The position numbers and the translations under genes were made by a program. Of a stretch of 64,000 nucleotides of DNA, positions 46,995 through 58,173 are shown piece after piece (positions within the stretch are counted from its first letter, which is position 1; each line of letters starts with the position of its first letter). Origin of the DNA: Saccharopolyspora dendranthemae (GTDB taxonomy: Bacteria > Actinomycetota > Actinomycetes > Mycobacteriales > Pseudonocardiaceae); contig NZ_VIWX01000002.1 in assembly GCF_007829955.1 (NCBI RefSeq), positions 930,001 through 994,000 on the forward strand, written 5' to 3'. The notes under the pieces are model-generated. The model had not been told where the DNA came from. It worked only from the letters and a program-made list of their open reading frames with translations, and did no database searches.

Positions 46995-47843
46995 GTGGAG
47001 GTGACGCAACGAGGCTCGGAGGCCGACGACAGCGCGACGTGGCAGCACGCCCGAGAACTCTTCGGTGCCGCCCGGCGCATCACCGCGCTCACCGGCGCGG
47101 GCGTGTCGACCGCGTCCGGCATCCCCGACTTCCGGGGGCCGGAGGGCGTGTGGACCCGCAACCCGCAGGCCGCCCGGCTCAGCGACATCGACAGCTACCT
47201 CGCGGACGAGGACGTCCGGGCGCAGGCCTGGCGTGCCCGAGCCGAGAACCCCGCCTGGCACGCCGAACCCAACGCCGCGCACCGGGCGTTCGTCGACCTA
47301 GAGGCCTCCGGCCGGTTGGGCGCGCTGCTCACCCAGAACATCGACGAGCTGCATCAGCGCGCCGGTCTGAGCCGCGACCGCGTCCTGGAGCTGCACGGAA
47401 CGATGCGCCGCACGATCTGCGTGCACTGCGGCGCGTCCGGCGACATGATCAAGGTCCTGCAGCGGGTCGCCGACGGCGAGCGCGACCCGGATTGCCGTTC
47501 GTGCGGCGGAATCCTCAAATCGGCGACGGTGTTCTTCGGCCAGACGCTGGACGGCGAGGTGCTGCGGGAAGCCCGGCGGGCGTCGCTGGACTGCGACCTG
47601 TTCGTCGCGGCGGGCACCTCCTTGTCCGTCTACCCGGCGGCGGCCTTCGCGGAGATGGCGGGCAAGGCCGGTGCGAAGCTGATCATCTGCAACGCCGAGC
47701 CCACCCCCTACGACGAGATCGCGGACGCGGTCCTGCGCGGACCGCTCACCGAGGTGCTGCCCGGGCTCGCCGCCGCACCGCTGATCGACTCCGGCGAACC
47801 GCTGCGAACGTGGGGTGATCCCAGCACCTGGGATCAGATGTGA
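46995..47843 (+). CDS. Sirtuin NAD-dependent protein deacylase
   Basis: About 282 residues. Sirtuin motifs are ALTGAGVSTASGIPDFRG, LLTQNIDELHQRAG with the catalytic His in VLELHG, the zinc Cys pairs CVHC and CRSC, and AGTSLSVYPAA. It removes acyl groups from protein lysines using NAD, and in bacteria often reactivates acetyl-CoA synthetase. Start unclear: GTG 46995 or 47001 (GGAG immediately before it). It is divergent from the nitrate operon. Confidence 0.88.
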   Translation: MEVTQRGSEADDSATWQHARELFGAARRITALTGAGVSTASGIPDFRGPEGVWTRNPQAARLSDIDSYLADEDVRAQAWRARAENPAWHAEPNAAHRAFVDLEASGRLGALLTQNIDELHQRAGLSRDRVLELHGTMRRTICVHCGASGDMIKVLQRVADGERDPDCRSCGGILKSATVFFGQTLDGEVLREARRASLDCDLFVAAGTSLSVYPAAAFAEMAGKAGAKLIICNAEPTPYDEIADAVLRGPLTEVLPGLAAAPLIDSGEPLRTWGDPSTWDQM

Positions 47844-47980
47844 CACGAGTGGTTGACGTTGCAAGAGAAACGTCCGTTTCGTGTGGTGCGCATGAGGCGC
47901 TGATGCAAAACTCCGGCTAATTGTGACTCCGTTCGGTCTAAGTTCCGGTACCGAACGGGTGCATCTGCTGGAGGTGACGG

Positions 47981-49282
47981 GTGTTGTCCACGAATCGAGG
48001 CGCGCGCAGGATCGGCGTGCTGGTGCTGCTCTGCGCGGTCGGTTTGGGGGCCACCGGTACTGGGTTGGCCGTCCCGCCTCCGCCGCCGAACCCCAGCGAT
48101 GCCGAGCTCCAGGCGGGCAAGGCCGAGGCCCAGCGCAGCGCCGGCGAGGCCGGTGCGCTCGCCAACCGGCTCGCCGAGGCCGAATCCCGTCTCGTGGGCC
48201 TGCAGTCGCAGGTCGAGGTCCAGATGGAGGGCGCGAACAAGGCCCGCGTCGATCTCCAGCGGGCCGAGGACGACTACGGCCGCTCGCGCACCGCCGCGGA
48301 TGCCGCCGCCGCAGACGCGCGCGTCGCGGCCGGGCGGATCGATTCGCAGCGCCACCGGCTCGACCAGTTCGCCGCCAGCAGCTACCGGCAGGGCAGCAAG
48401 CTCGGCTCGATCACCGCCTACGCCGGCGCCCGCGATCCGGAGGAGATGCTCGAACGGGCGTCCCTGCTCGACGCCATCAGCGACTCGCAGCTCGACGTCC
48501 TGGAGGACCTCGAGAAGGCGCGCATCGAGAAGGTCAACAAGGACTCGATGACCCGGGCCGCGCTGGAGGAGGCCGAGGCCAAGCGCCAGGCCGCCGACGA
48601 AGCGCGGGCGGCCGCCGAAGCCGCCCAGCAGGCGGCGATCCAGGCGCGGGCCCAGCAGGTCACGCAAGCCGAAGGATTGCAGGCCGATCGCGACTCGGTG
48701 CAGGCGGAGCTCGACTCGGCCCGCTCGCGGGTGTCCGGGCTGCAGGCCCAGCGCGCCGACTACGAGGACTGGCAGGACGACAAGGCCGCGGAGGAGCAGG
48801 CCGCGGCCAGTGCCCGCCCGGTCACCGCTCCTCAGACCGGCAGCGATCAGCCGTCGTCCTCCGGTGACGTCGAAGCCGTGGTGTCGCGGGCGCTGTCGCA
48901 GCTGGGGATGCCCTACGCGTGGGGCGGTGGCAACTCGCGGGGGCCGACCCGCGGCATCCGGGACGGGGGAGTGGCCGACTCCTACGGCGACTACGCCAAG
49001 GTCGGTTTCGACTGCTCCGGGCTGATGATCTACGCGTTCGCGGGTGCCGGCGTCTCGCTGGACCACTACAGCGGCTACCAGGCTCAGTCGGGCAAGCGGG
49101 TCCCGGTCTCGCAGATGCAGCGCGGCGACATGCTGTTCTGGAACGACGGCGGCTCCATCCACCACGTCGCGCTCTACCTGGGCAACGGGAAGATGGTCGA
49201 GGCGCCGTACTCCGGCTCGCGGGTGCGCGTCGCCCCGGTCCGCTACGGCGGCATCTACCCCTACGCGGTGCGCCCGCTCTGA
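47981..49282 (+). CDS. RipA-like secreted NlpC/P60 peptidoglycan hydrolase
   Basis: A 433-residue protein. A signal peptide (about residues 1-31, with RRIGVLVLLCAVGLGATGTG) is followed by a Pro-rich junction, a long coiled coil (about residues 38-250) rich in Ala, Gln, Glu and Arg, a linker, and a C-terminal NlpC/P60 domain with catalytic Cys in FDCSGLM (near 345) and His in IHHVALYLG (near 394). It should cleave D-glutamyl-diaminopimelate bonds in peptidoglycan peptides, outside the membrane. GGAGG lies 6 bases before the GTG. It corresponds by position to M. tuberculosis Rv1477/ripA. Confidence 0.88.
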   Translation: MLSTNRGARRIGVLVLLCAVGLGATGTGLAVPPPPPNPSDAELQAGKAEAQRSAGEAGALANRLAEAESRLVGLQSQVEVQMEGANKARVDLQRAEDDYGRSRTAADAAAADARVAAGRIDSQRHRLDQFAASSYRQGSKLGSITAYAGARDPEEMLERASLLDAISDSQLDVLEDLEKARIEKVNKDSMTRAALEEAEAKRQAADEARAAAEAAQQAAIQARAQQVTQAEGLQADRDSVQAELDSARSRVSGLQAQRADYEDWQDDKAAEEQAAASARPVTAPQTGSDQPSSSGDVEAVVSRALSQLGMPYAWGGGNSRGPTRGIRDGGVADSYGDYAKVGFDCSGLMIYAFAGAGVSLDHYSGYQAQSGKRVPVSQMQRGDMLFWNDGGSIHHVALYLGNGKMVEAPYSGSRVRVAPVRYGGIYPYAVRPL

Positions 49283-49327
49283 CGGCCCGGCTGGTCGGCT
49301 CGGTTCGCGGGCTGCAAGCATTGCGAC

Positions 49328-49900
49328 GTGGCGGATTTCGCGGCGGTGCTGCTGGCCGGGGGTGGCGCGCGCCGGCTCGGCGGTGCGGACAAGGTGATGC
49401 TGCCGGTGCGCGGCCGGACTCTGCTGGACCGCACGATCGACGCCGTGGCCGGAGCGAATCCCGTCGTGGTGGTCGGTCCTGAACGGCCGACGGCCACGGC
49501 GGTCCTGTGGACCGCTGAGGAACCCGCCGGGGGAGGGCCGCTCGCGGCCGTCGAGGCCGGGCTGCGCCGGATCGAAGACACCGACGGGCTCGTGGCGGTC
49601 CTGGCCGCCGATCACCCCAACCTCACCCCGGACACCCTCGCGCGCCTGAGCGCAGCGCTGACCGACCAGCCGACGGCCGGGGGAGCGGTCCTGGCGGATC
49701 CCGGCGGGAGGGCGCAGTGGCTGATCGGTCTCTGGCGGGTGCGAGCCCTGCGGGACTCGATGCCCTCGGAGGTCCGGAACCGCCCGGTGCGCGCGCTGTT
49801 CGCGCCCCTGGGCCCGGTGCGGGTTCCCGCAACCACACCTGAGGTGTCCGATGTGGACACGCCGGGGGACCTGCGCGAAGCCCGCACGCCGGACTTCTGA
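49328..49900 (+). CDS. mobA: MobA-like molybdenum cofactor guanylyltransferase
   Basis: A 190-residue nucleotidyltransferase with the MobA start VLLAGGGARRLGGADKV and the acidic metal motif in VLAADHP; MobA itself usually has D-M/L-P there, so the His is slightly unusual. It attaches GMP to molybdopterin, giving the MGD cofactor that the nitrate reductase encoded at 43352 needs. The GTG start lacks a strong ribosome site (possibly leaderless or coupled to the hydrolase gene 45 bases upstream). Confidence 0.8.
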   Translation: MADFAAVLLAGGGARRLGGADKVMLPVRGRTLLDRTIDAVAGANPVVVVGPERPTATAVLWTAEEPAGGGPLAAVEAGLRRIEDTDGLVAVLAADHPNLTPDTLARLSAALTDQPTAGGAVLADPGGRAQWLIGLWRVRALRDSMPSEVRNRPVRALFAPLGPVRVPATTPEVSDVDTPGDLREARTPDF

Positions 49901-49947
49901 GCGCCTCCCCGGCTCCTCGCCGGAGAGGCGCTGTTCAAAACATTAAC

Positions 49948-49983
49948 TGCATCTATCGTTTCAGTGTCGAATGAAATTAATGC
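49948..49983 (+). repeat. 36-bp AT-rich repeated element, copy 1
   Basis: TGCATCT, 4 bases, TTTCAGTG, 7 bases, AAATTAATGC. The same blocks with the same spacing occur at 62095-62130; 28 of 36 positions agree, and all 25 block positions agree. This copy is flanked by CATTAA/TTAATG and contains TTTCA/TGAAA inverted arms. It lies 180-210 bases upstream of the MoxR gene in a 261-base gap that has no other feature. Confidence 0.6.
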
Positions 49984-50161
49984 CGTTCGGCCGGGGTCAC
50001 CACAAGCCGCGCGGAGGCCGAAAGCGGTTCGGCTTCACAGCGGTCATACCGGCGATGAGGTTGGGTGGGGTTCGATGCGCCCCCTCGTGCGCGAGGAGTC
50101 AGCGGCGTGCCAGGATCTTGATCGGCCGGAAGCGGCCGCATCGACGAGGAGGCTGGGAGAA

Positions 50162-51298
<1,137 letters not shown>

Positions 51299-51312
51299 GG
51301 GGAGGGGCAGAC

Positions 51313-52266
51313 GTGGCGGTACCCGCGAACTCCGGCGGTGACCGCCCGGCCTGGGCGCCACCGGCCCTGGAGACCGGGCGCATGGAGGTCGCGCTGCGCG
51401 CCCTCGAACTCACCGTTCGCGGGCGGCTCGACGGCCTCCTGCAGGGCAACCACCTCGGCCTGGTGCCCGGCCCGGGCAGCGAACCGGGGGAGGCCCGCAG
51501 CTACCAGCCCGGCGACGACGTGCGGCGGATGGACTGGGCGGTCACCGCGCGCATGACCGAGCCGCACATCCGGCAGACGGTCGCCGACCGCGAGCTGGAG
51601 ACGTGGGTGGCGATGGACCTCTCGCCGAGCCTCGACTTCGGCACGGCCGCCTGCGACAAGCGGGAGCTGGCGGTCGCCGCGCTCGCCGCGGTGATGTTCT
51701 TGACCAGTGGTGGCGGCAACCGGGTCGGCGCTGTCGTGGACAACGGGACCGGGCAGCACCGGCTCCCCGCGCGCGGGGGCGCCGCCTACGCGCGGGCGCT
51801 GCTGAAGAAGGTCGCCGAGACGCCGCGCGCCCCGGAGGGAACCCGGGGAGACCTCCCAGGGCTGCTGGAGTCGTTGCGGCGTCCGCCGCGCCGCCGGGGG
51901 CTGGCCGTGGTGATCTCCGACTTCCTCGGCGGCACCGACTGGCAGCGCGCGCTGCGCGGTCTCGGCGCGCGGCACTCGCTACTGGCGATCGAGGTGATCG
52001 ACCCGCGGGACGTGGAACTGCCCGACGTGGGCACGGTCCTGCTGTCCGACCCGGAGACGGGCAAGCGCCGCGAGGTGCACACGACTCCGGTGCTGCGCAA
52101 GGAGTTCGCCGCTGCGGCGGCCGCGCACCGGGAGGACGTGGCGAGGGTCCTGCGCAGGGCCGGGTGCGCTCACCTGGTGCTGCGCACCGATTCCGACTGG
52201 ATCGCCGATGTCGTGCGGTTCGTGATGGCCCGCAAGCGCGGTTGGTCCGGCGGAGGAGCTGGGTGA
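51313..52266 (+). CDS. DUF58 domain protein
   Basis: A 317-residue protein with the DUF58 signature GSEPGEARSYQPGDDVRRMDW and a VWA-like fold after it (VAMDLSPSLDFG, VVISDFLGG). It partners MoxR in these operons. The GTG at 51313 has GGAGGGG 6 bases upstream; a GTG at 51295 would overlap the moxR stop by 4 bases. It corresponds to Rv1480. Its precise job is unknown; cell-envelope stress or assembly of enzyme complexes is usually suggested. Confidence 0.88.
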   Translation: MAVPANSGGDRPAWAPPALETGRMEVALRALELTVRGRLDGLLQGNHLGLVPGPGSEPGEARSYQPGDDVRRMDWAVTARMTEPHIRQTVADRELETWVAMDLSPSLDFGTAACDKRELAVAALAAVMFLTSGGGNRVGAVVDNGTGQHRLPARGGAAYARALLKKVAETPRAPEGTRGDLPGLLESLRRPPRRRGLAVVISDFLGGTDWQRALRGLGARHSLLAIEVIDPRDVELPDVGTVLLSDPETGKRREVHTTPVLRKEFAAAAAAHREDVARVLRRAGCAHLVLRTDSDWIADVVRFVMARKRGWSGGGAG

Positions 52267-53249
52267 TGTTGAGTCTGACCGGGTTCACCGCGCCGTGGTG
52301 GTTCCTGCTGCTGTTTCTGGTCGCCGGTCTCGTCGCCGGGTACGTGTGGGCGATGCGCCGCGGTCGGCGGGACACGCTGAAGTTCTCCAACCTCGAGGTG
52401 CTGGACCGGGTCGCCTCCAGCAGGCAGGGCTGGTGGAAGCACGTGCCTCCGGCGCTGCTGGGGGTGGCGCTGATCTTCCTGACGGTGGCGTTGTCGGGAC
52501 CGACCGCGGAGCAGCGGATCCCGCGCAACCGGGCGACGGTCATGCTGACCGTGGACGTGTCGCTGTCGATGAAGGCCACCGACGTCGAGCCGAACCGCTT
52601 GGAGGCGGCGAAGGTCGCGGCCAAGGAGTTCGCCGACAAGCTGACGCCGGGCATCAACCTCGGCCTGGTGTCCTTCGCCGGGACGGCGACCGTGCTGGTC
52701 ATGCCGACCACGGATCGGTCGAGCGTCAAGCAGGCGATCGACACCCTCAAGCTGGCGGAGGCGACCGCGACGGGTGACGGCATCAACGCGTCGATGCAGG
52801 CCATCGACTCGTTCGGCAAGATGGTCGGCGGTCCGGCGGGTGCGCCTCCGGCGCGGATCGTGCTGATGGCCGACGGTGGGCAGACCATTCCGCGCGAGAT
52901 GGACGCGCCGCGCGGCGCCTACACGAAGGCCGGGGAGGCGAAGAAGGCGGGCGTGCCGATCTCGACGATCTCCTTCGGCACCAAGCACGGCTCGATCGAG
53001 ATCGAGGGCGAGCAGGAGTGGGTCGAGGTCGACGACGACGCGATGCAGGAGATCGCGCGCTTGTCCGGCGGTGAGTTCCACAAGGCGTCCAGCGCCGAAC
53101 AGCTGCGCGAGGTCTACGAGACCCTGGGCGAGCAGATCGGCTACGAGACCAAGCACACAGACGCCAGCAAACCGTGGCTGGTGCTGGGTACTCTCTGCGC
53201 GATCATCGCGGCCGGGATCTCCCTGTTCGCCGGTCGAAGACTGCCTTGA
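52266..53249 (+). CDS. VWA domain membrane protein (BatA-like)
   Basis: A 327-residue protein. Two N-terminal membrane helices (WWFLLLFLVAGLVAGYVWA; VPPALLGVALIFLTVALSG) precede a VWA domain with a complete MIDAS (DVSLSMKATD, the later T, and ADGG), and a last membrane helix (VLGTLCAIIAAGISLFA). The DUF58 stop and this ATG share one base, so translation is coupled. It corresponds to Rv1481. It probably holds the MoxR complex at the membrane and binds metal-dependent ligands. Confidence 0.88.
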   Translation: MLSLTGFTAPWWFLLLFLVAGLVAGYVWAMRRGRRDTLKFSNLEVLDRVASSRQGWWKHVPPALLGVALIFLTVALSGPTAEQRIPRNRATVMLTVDVSLSMKATDVEPNRLEAAKVAAKEFADKLTPGINLGLVSFAGTATVLVMPTTDRSSVKQAIDTLKLAEATATGDGINASMQAIDSFGKMVGGPAGAPPARIVLMADGGQTIPREMDAPRGAYTKAGEAKKAGVPISTISFGTKHGSIEIEGEQEWVEVDDDAMQEIARLSGGEFHKASSAEQLREVYETLGEQIGYETKHTDASKPWLVLGTLCAIIAAGISLFAGRRLP

Positions 53250-53293
53250 GGGCGGGCGCGCCCCGTCCCGACGACGACGGGAGCAGCGTCGCC

Positions 53294-53884
53294 TTGAGCA
53301 CGGCAGCTCGTTTCTTGTGGGAGTTCGTCAAGTCGCCGACCACGACCGCCGCCGTGGGCCCGAGTTCGCGGGCCTTGGCGGAGCAGATGGTGGCCCCGAT
53401 CCCGTTGACCGGTGATCCGGTGGTGGTGGAGCTGGGGCCGGGCACCGGGGCTTTCACCGAGGTGATCCAGCGGCGCCTGGGGGGCCGCGGGACGCACCTG
53501 GCGGTGGAGCTCAACGAGGGGTGGGCGGCCGAGCTGGGTCGCCGGTTCCCCGGCGTGGAGTCGGTGTGCGGTGATGCGCGCAGCGTTCCGGAGTTGTTGT
53601 CCGAGCACGGTGTGGGCAAGGCCGATGTGGTGGTCAGCGGGTTGCCGTGGGTGGCGCACGCGCCGGTGGGTGGTGTGCCGCTGGTGGAGCTGCTGGCGGG
53701 GGCGATGACGCCGGACGGGGCTTTCACGCAGTTCGCCTACACCTGGACCCGGTGGGCGCCTCCGGCGCGCAGGCAGCACGCGGATCTGAAGGCGACCTTC
53801 GAGGAGACGGTGGTCAGCCGCACGGTGTGGCGCAACCTGCCGCCCGCGGTGGTGTACCTGGCCCGGCGGCCGCGTCGCGCGTAG
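53294..53884 (+). CDS. PmtA-like methyltransferase, paralog B
   Basis: About 196 residues, similar throughout to the gene at 26336: FLWEFVKSPTTTAAVGPSS, the SAM motif VVELGPGTGAFTEV, VVVSGLPWVAHAP and TVVSRTVWRNLPPAVVYLARR. The start is uncertain: TTG at 53294 follows GGGAGC by about 9 bases, while a TTG at 53246 would overlap the VWA stop by 4 bases. It replaces Rv1482c at this position of the mycobacterial order. Substrate unknown; membrane phospholipids are a candidate. Confidence 0.75.
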   Translation: MSTAARFLWEFVKSPTTTAAVGPSSRALAEQMVAPIPLTGDPVVVELGPGTGAFTEVIQRRLGGRGTHLAVELNEGWAAELGRRFPGVESVCGDARSVPELLSEHGVGKADVVVSGLPWVAHAPVGGVPLVELLAGAMTPDGAFTQFAYTWTRWAPPARRQHADLKATFEETVVSRTVWRNLPPAVVYLARRPRRA

Positions 53885-53919
53885 CCGCGGGCCGCCTGTG
53901 GCGGTGTTAGTTTGCTGGG

Positions 53920-54642
53920 ATGCCTGCTGATGCTGTGGTGACGGGGCTGGACGAGTTACCGCTGCTGGTGGAGCTGGGGACGGCGTTGCTGTTCTCGAGC
54001 CTCATCGGTCTGGAGCGGGAGATTCGCGCCAAGAGCGCCGGGCTGCGCACTCACGCGCTGGTCGGGGTGGGCGCGGGCCTGTTCATGCTGGTGTCCAAGT
54101 ACGCCTTCGGCGATCTGCTGGTGTTCGACCGGGTGTCGCTGGATCCGTCGCGGGTGGCGGCGCAGATCGTGTCGGGCATCGGTTTCATCGGCGGTGGTCT
54201 GATCTTCGTGCGGCGGGATGCCGTGCGGGGGTTGACCACGGCGGCGTCGGTGTGGCTGGTGGCAGCGGTGGGGATGGCCTGCGGCGGGGGACTGGTGCTG
54301 CTGGCGGCCGCGACGACGGGCGTGCACTTCCTGGTGGCGATCGGGTTCCCGTACCTGCTGCGGTTCGCCCGCCCGGCGTTGCGGGAGCCGCAGGTGATGC
54401 GGGTCGGCTACCTCGACGGCTACGGGGTGCTGCGCAACGTGCTGACGATGTGCACGAGTCGCGGGTGGACGCTGCTGGACCTGCAGGTCGAGCGCGAGGA
54501 TTCCGACGACGAGCAGCGCACGGCGGTGGTGGCGCTGCGGTTGCGGGGCAAGAGCCCGGTGGCGGCGCTGGTGGAGGAGATCAGCTCGTTGCCGGGGGTG
54601 TTGCACGCGGCGGCCGGCGAGTCGGCCGAGGGCGGGTTCTGA
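53920..54642 (+). CDS. MgtC/SapB family membrane protein
   Basis: A 240-residue protein. The N-terminal half has the MgtC helices and motifs (LFSSLIGLEREIRAKSAGLRTHALVGVGAGLF; GIGFIGGGLIFVR; GLTTAASVWLVAAVGMACG), and the C-terminal 90 residues are a soluble ACT-like domain. Proteins of this group help growth in low Mg2+ and acid, or act on ATP synthase, but are not proven magnesium carriers. No ribosome site is clear before the ATG, so it may be leaderless. Confidence 0.85.
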   Translation: MPADAVVTGLDELPLLVELGTALLFSSLIGLEREIRAKSAGLRTHALVGVGAGLFMLVSKYAFGDLLVFDRVSLDPSRVAAQIVSGIGFIGGGLIFVRRDAVRGLTTAASVWLVAAVGMACGGGLVLLAAATTGVHFLVAIGFPYLLRFARPALREPQVMRVGYLDGYGVLRNVLTMCTSRGWTLLDLQVEREDSDDEQRTAVVALRLRGKSPVAALVEEISSLPGVLHAAAGESAEGGF

Positions 54643-54644
54643 GG

Positions 54645-54676
54645 CGGTGCCGGGCCCGCGTGCGAGCCCGGCACCG
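54645..54676. terminator. Bidirectional hairpin terminator
   Basis: CGGTGCCGGGC and GCCCGGCACCG form a perfect 11-bp stem around 10 bases between the MgtC-like gene and the convergent thioredoxin gene. Confidence 0.7.
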
Positions 54677-54681
54677 GCGGG

Positions 54682-55044
54682 TCACTCCGCCTCCGCCTCC
54701 GCGTCCTTCTTGACCTCGTCCATGTCGAGCCCGCGGGCCTGGCCCACGAGGTCCTCGAAGACGTTCTCGGGCAGCGCGCCGGGCTGCTGGAACACCAGGA
54801 CCTTGTCTCGGATGATCGCCAGCGTCGGGATCGACTGGACGTCGAAGGCGGCGGCGAGCTCGGGCTGGTCCTCGGTGTCGACCTTGGCGAAGACGATGTC
54901 GTCGTGGGTTTCCGAGCCCTTCTCGAAGACCGGCGCGAACTGCTTGCACGGGCCGCACCAGGAGGCCCAGAAGTCGATGATGACGAACTTGTCGTCACCG
55001 ACGACCTCGTCGAAGTTGTCCTTGGTCAGTTCCACCGTGGCCAT
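54682..55044 (-). CDS. trxA: Thioredoxin
   Basis: A 120-residue thioredoxin with the active site WASWCGPCKQF (Cys30 and Cys33) and the cis-Pro in SIPTLAI. It reduces protein disulfides in the cytoplasm, using electrons from thioredoxin reductase. The ATG follows GAAGAGG by 6 bases; an acidic tail (DEVKKDAEAEAE) extends it slightly beyond the usual 105-110 residues. It is divergent from fabG. Confidence 0.93.
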   Translation of the reverse strand: MATVELTKDNFDEVVGDDKFVIIDFWASWCGPCKQFAPVFEKGSETHDDIVFAKVDTEDQPELAAAFDVQSIPTLAIIRDKVLVFQQPGALPENVFEDLVGQARGLDMDEVKKDAEAEAE

Positions 55045-55127
55045 GGGATACCTCTTCGCAGTGGTGGGGCAGTACTCGGGCAACGTCGGCCGCGGGACCG
55101 CGCATTCCCCCAGGTTCATGTCGGTTG

Positions 55128-56038
<911 letters not shown>

Positions 56039-56135
56039 CGGCCCGGTCGCGGGGACGAGAACTTCCGGCACGGCGCTGGTGCCGGTGACCACGGGTGCGC
56101 CAGCACTCGGCATGTGATTTCGAAGGGGTTTTCTC

Positions 56136-56903
56136 GTGAGCGGATTGCTCGAAGGCAAGCGGATCCTGGTCACCGGGGTGATCACCGACGCGTCGATCGC
56201 GTTCCACGCGGCCAAGGCCGCGCAGGAGCAGGGCGCCGAGGTCGTGCTCACCGGTTTCGGCCGGTTGAGCCTGGTGGAGCGGATCGCCACCCGGCTCCCG
56301 AAGCCGGCACCGGTGCTGGAGCTGGACGTCTCCAACGCCGAGCACCTGGAGACCTTGCCCGAGCGGCTGCGCCAGCACGTGAGCGGCCTGGACGGGGTGC
56401 TGCACTCGATCGGCTACGCGCCGCCGTCGTGCCTGGGCGAGCCGTTCCTGGACGCGCCGTGGGAGGACGTGGCGACCGGCGTGGAGATCTCGGCGTACTC
56501 GTTGAAGTCGTTGAGCACCGCGGTGCTGCCGCTGATGGGCGAGGGCGGCTCGATCGTGGGCATGGACTTCGACGCGCGCGTGGCGTGGCCTGCCTACAAC
56601 TGGATGGGCGTGGCGAAGGCGGCGCTGGAGTCGACGTCGCGGTACCTGGCGCGCGAGCTGGGGCCGCAGGGCATCCGGGTGAACCTGGTGTCGGCGGGGC
56701 CGGTGCGCACGATGGCGGCCAAGTCGATCCCGGGCTTCTCCGAGCTGGAGGCGGGCTGGGGTGACCGGGCTCCGCTGGGCTGGGACGTCAACGACCCGAC
56801 GCCGGTGGCGAAGTCGATCTGCGCGGTGCTGTCGGATTGGCTGCCCGCCACGACCGGCTCGATGATCATGGTCGACGGTGGTGTCCACTCGCTCGGGATC
56901 TGA
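56136..56903 (+). CDS. inhA: Enoyl-ACP reductase
   Basis: A 255-residue FabI-type enzyme close to mycobacterial InhA (Rv1484, 269 residues). Typical motifs are [17 protein letters not shown] (NADH-binding), [11 protein letters not shown], and the catalytic Tyr154/Lys161 in [14 protein letters not shown]. It reduces enoyl-ACP to acyl-ACP with NADH. GTG start with AAGGGG 8-9 bases upstream. The following 17-bp hairpin ends the fabG-inhA unit. Confidence 0.93.
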   Translation: MSGLLEGKRILVTGVITDASIAFHAAKAAQEQGAEVVLTGFGRLSLVERIATRLPKPAPVLELDVSNAEHLETLPERLRQHVSGLDGVLHSIGYAPPSCLGEPFLDAPWEDVATGVEISAYSLKSLSTAVLPLMGEGGSIVGMDFDARVAWPAYNWMGVAKAALESTSRYLARELGPQGIRVNLVSAGPVRTMAAKSIPGFSELEAGWGDRAPLGWDVNDPTPVAKSICAVLSDWLPATTGSMIMVDGGVHSLGI

Positions 56904-56920
56904 TCCCGGCAAGTCGCTGT

Positions 56921-56958
56921 GGCGGGGTGGTGGTTCCCAGCGGAACCACCACCCCGCC
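56921..56958. terminator. inhA terminator
   Basis: A perfect 17-bp stem (GGCGGGGTGGTGGTTCC with its complement) around a CAGC loop, 18 bases after the inhA stop. Confidence 0.85.
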
Positions 56959-56986
56959 GTCGTCCGCGCGGCGAAGCGCTCGCGCG

Positions 56987-57058
56987 TTCCCAGTTTTAGT
57001 CATAACTGAGCCGACATTTCGGGCATCGAAGGTCCTCGGTTTGGACTAAAACTGGGAA
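56987..57058. repeat. 72-bp imperfect inverted repeat before hemH
   Basis: Two 24-base arms match at 21 positions; the outer 15 (TTCCCAGTTTTAGTC and GACTAAAACTGGGAA) are perfect. The loop is 24 bases. The arms are AT-rich for this genome. It lies between the inhA terminator and hemH (start 57144). It might be a paired operator, a leader hairpin, or the two ends of a short mobile element. Confidence 0.55.
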
Positions 57059-57143
57059 GTGCGGGGGATCGGGGCCGCGAGGGGGTTCACATCGCGTGCG
57101 CCCCGGTTGCGCGGCGGTGTTCGCGCGGCGCGATGATGGCGCG

Positions 57144-58163
57144 GTGAGCTTTGACGCGTTGCTGTTCTTGTCGTTCGGAGGGCCGGAGGGGCCGGAGGAA
57201 GTGCGGCCGTTCCTGGAGAACGTGACTCGGGGCAGGGGAGTGCCGCCGGAACGCCTCGACGAGGTGGCCGAGCACTACCTGCACTTCGGCGGTGTGTCGC
57301 CGATCAACCGGTTGAACCAGGACGTCATGGCGGCGCTGCGGTCCGAGCTGGCGGCGCAGGGCCGGGATCTGCCGGTCTACTTCGGCAACCGCAACTGGCA
57401 TCCGATGATCGAGGACACCGTCGCGCAGATGGCCGATGACGGGGTCGAGCGGGCGTTGGTGTTCGCCACCTCGGCGTGGGGCGGGTACTCGGGCTGCAAG
57501 CAGTACCACGAGGACATCGTGCGGGCGCGGGAGTCGGTGGGGCAGCGGGCCCCGGAGCTGGTGAAGCTCCGGCAGTTCTTCGACCACCCGCTGTTCGTCG
57601 AGGCCAACGCCGACGCGGTGCGCGCGGCCTACGAGCGCTTGGGGGAGCGCTCCGAGCAGCCGCGGCTGGTGTTCACCGCCCACTCCGTCCCGTTGCGCGC
57701 GGACGAGCAGCCCGGTGCCGACGGCCGGCCGCGCTGGTACTCGCGCCAGGTGGCCGAGGCCGCCCGGTTGGTGGCCGAGCGGGTGGGCGTGGACGCCTAC
57801 GACGTGGTGTGGCAGTCGCGTTCCGGGCCGCCGCAGGTGCCGTGGCTGGAACCGGACGTCTGCGATCACCTGGAGGACCTGCACGCCAAGGGGGTGGGTT
57901 CGGTGGTGGTCAGCCCGATCGGTTTCGTCTCGGACCACCTCGAGGTGATCTGGGACCTGGACAACGAGGCCGAGGAAGTGGCCGCCGAGCTGGGAATGGG
58001 GTTCGCCCGCGCGGCCACGGCGGGCACCGATCCCCGGTTCGCGAAGATGATCGTGGAGCTGATCGCGGAGCACACCGATGATGCTCCGGCGTGCAAGCTC
58101 TCGGAGATGCTGGCCGCGGGGTCGACGGTCAACGGTCAGCTCTGCGCTCCGGGCTGCTGCTGA
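57144..58163 (+). CDS. hemH: Ferrochelatase (coproporphyrin type), possible [2Fe-2S] cluster
   Basis: A 339-residue ferrochelatase, orthologous by position to Rv1485. It begins [15 protein letters not shown] and has [10 protein letters not shown] with the catalytic His, and a conserved acidic face in [10 protein letters not shown]. Cysteines in GCKQYHED and the C-terminal ACKLSE and LCAPGCC suggest a [2Fe-2S] cluster, as in some actinobacterial enzymes. Actinobacteria generally insert iron into coproporphyrin III. The GTG at 57144 is chosen because the product then starts right at the family's N-terminus; a GTG/ATG further upstream has no better signal. Confidence 0.9.
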   Translation: MSFDALLFLSFGGPEGPEEVRPFLENVTRGRGVPPERLDEVAEHYLHFGGVSPINRLNQDVMAALRSELAAQGRDLPVYFGNRNWHPMIEDTVAQMADDGVERALVFATSAWGGYSGCKQYHEDIVRARESVGQRAPELVKLRQFFDHPLFVEANADAVRAAYERLGERSEQPRLVFTAHSVPLRADEQPGADGRPRWYSRQVAEAARLVAERVGVDAYDVVWQSRSGPPQVPWLEPDVCDHLEDLHAKGVGSVVVSPIGFVSDHLEVIWDLDNEAEEVAAELGMGFARAATAGTDPRFAKMIVELIAEHTDDAPACKLSEMLAAGSTVNGQLCAPGCC

Positions 58164-58173
58164 ACCGCTGAGA

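Noticed and set aside
47844..47980. c-di-AMP (ydaO-type) riboswitch before the NlpC/P60 gene
   Set aside because: Such riboswitches often precede these hydrolases in actinobacteria, but I could not find the conserved core in this 137-base leader.
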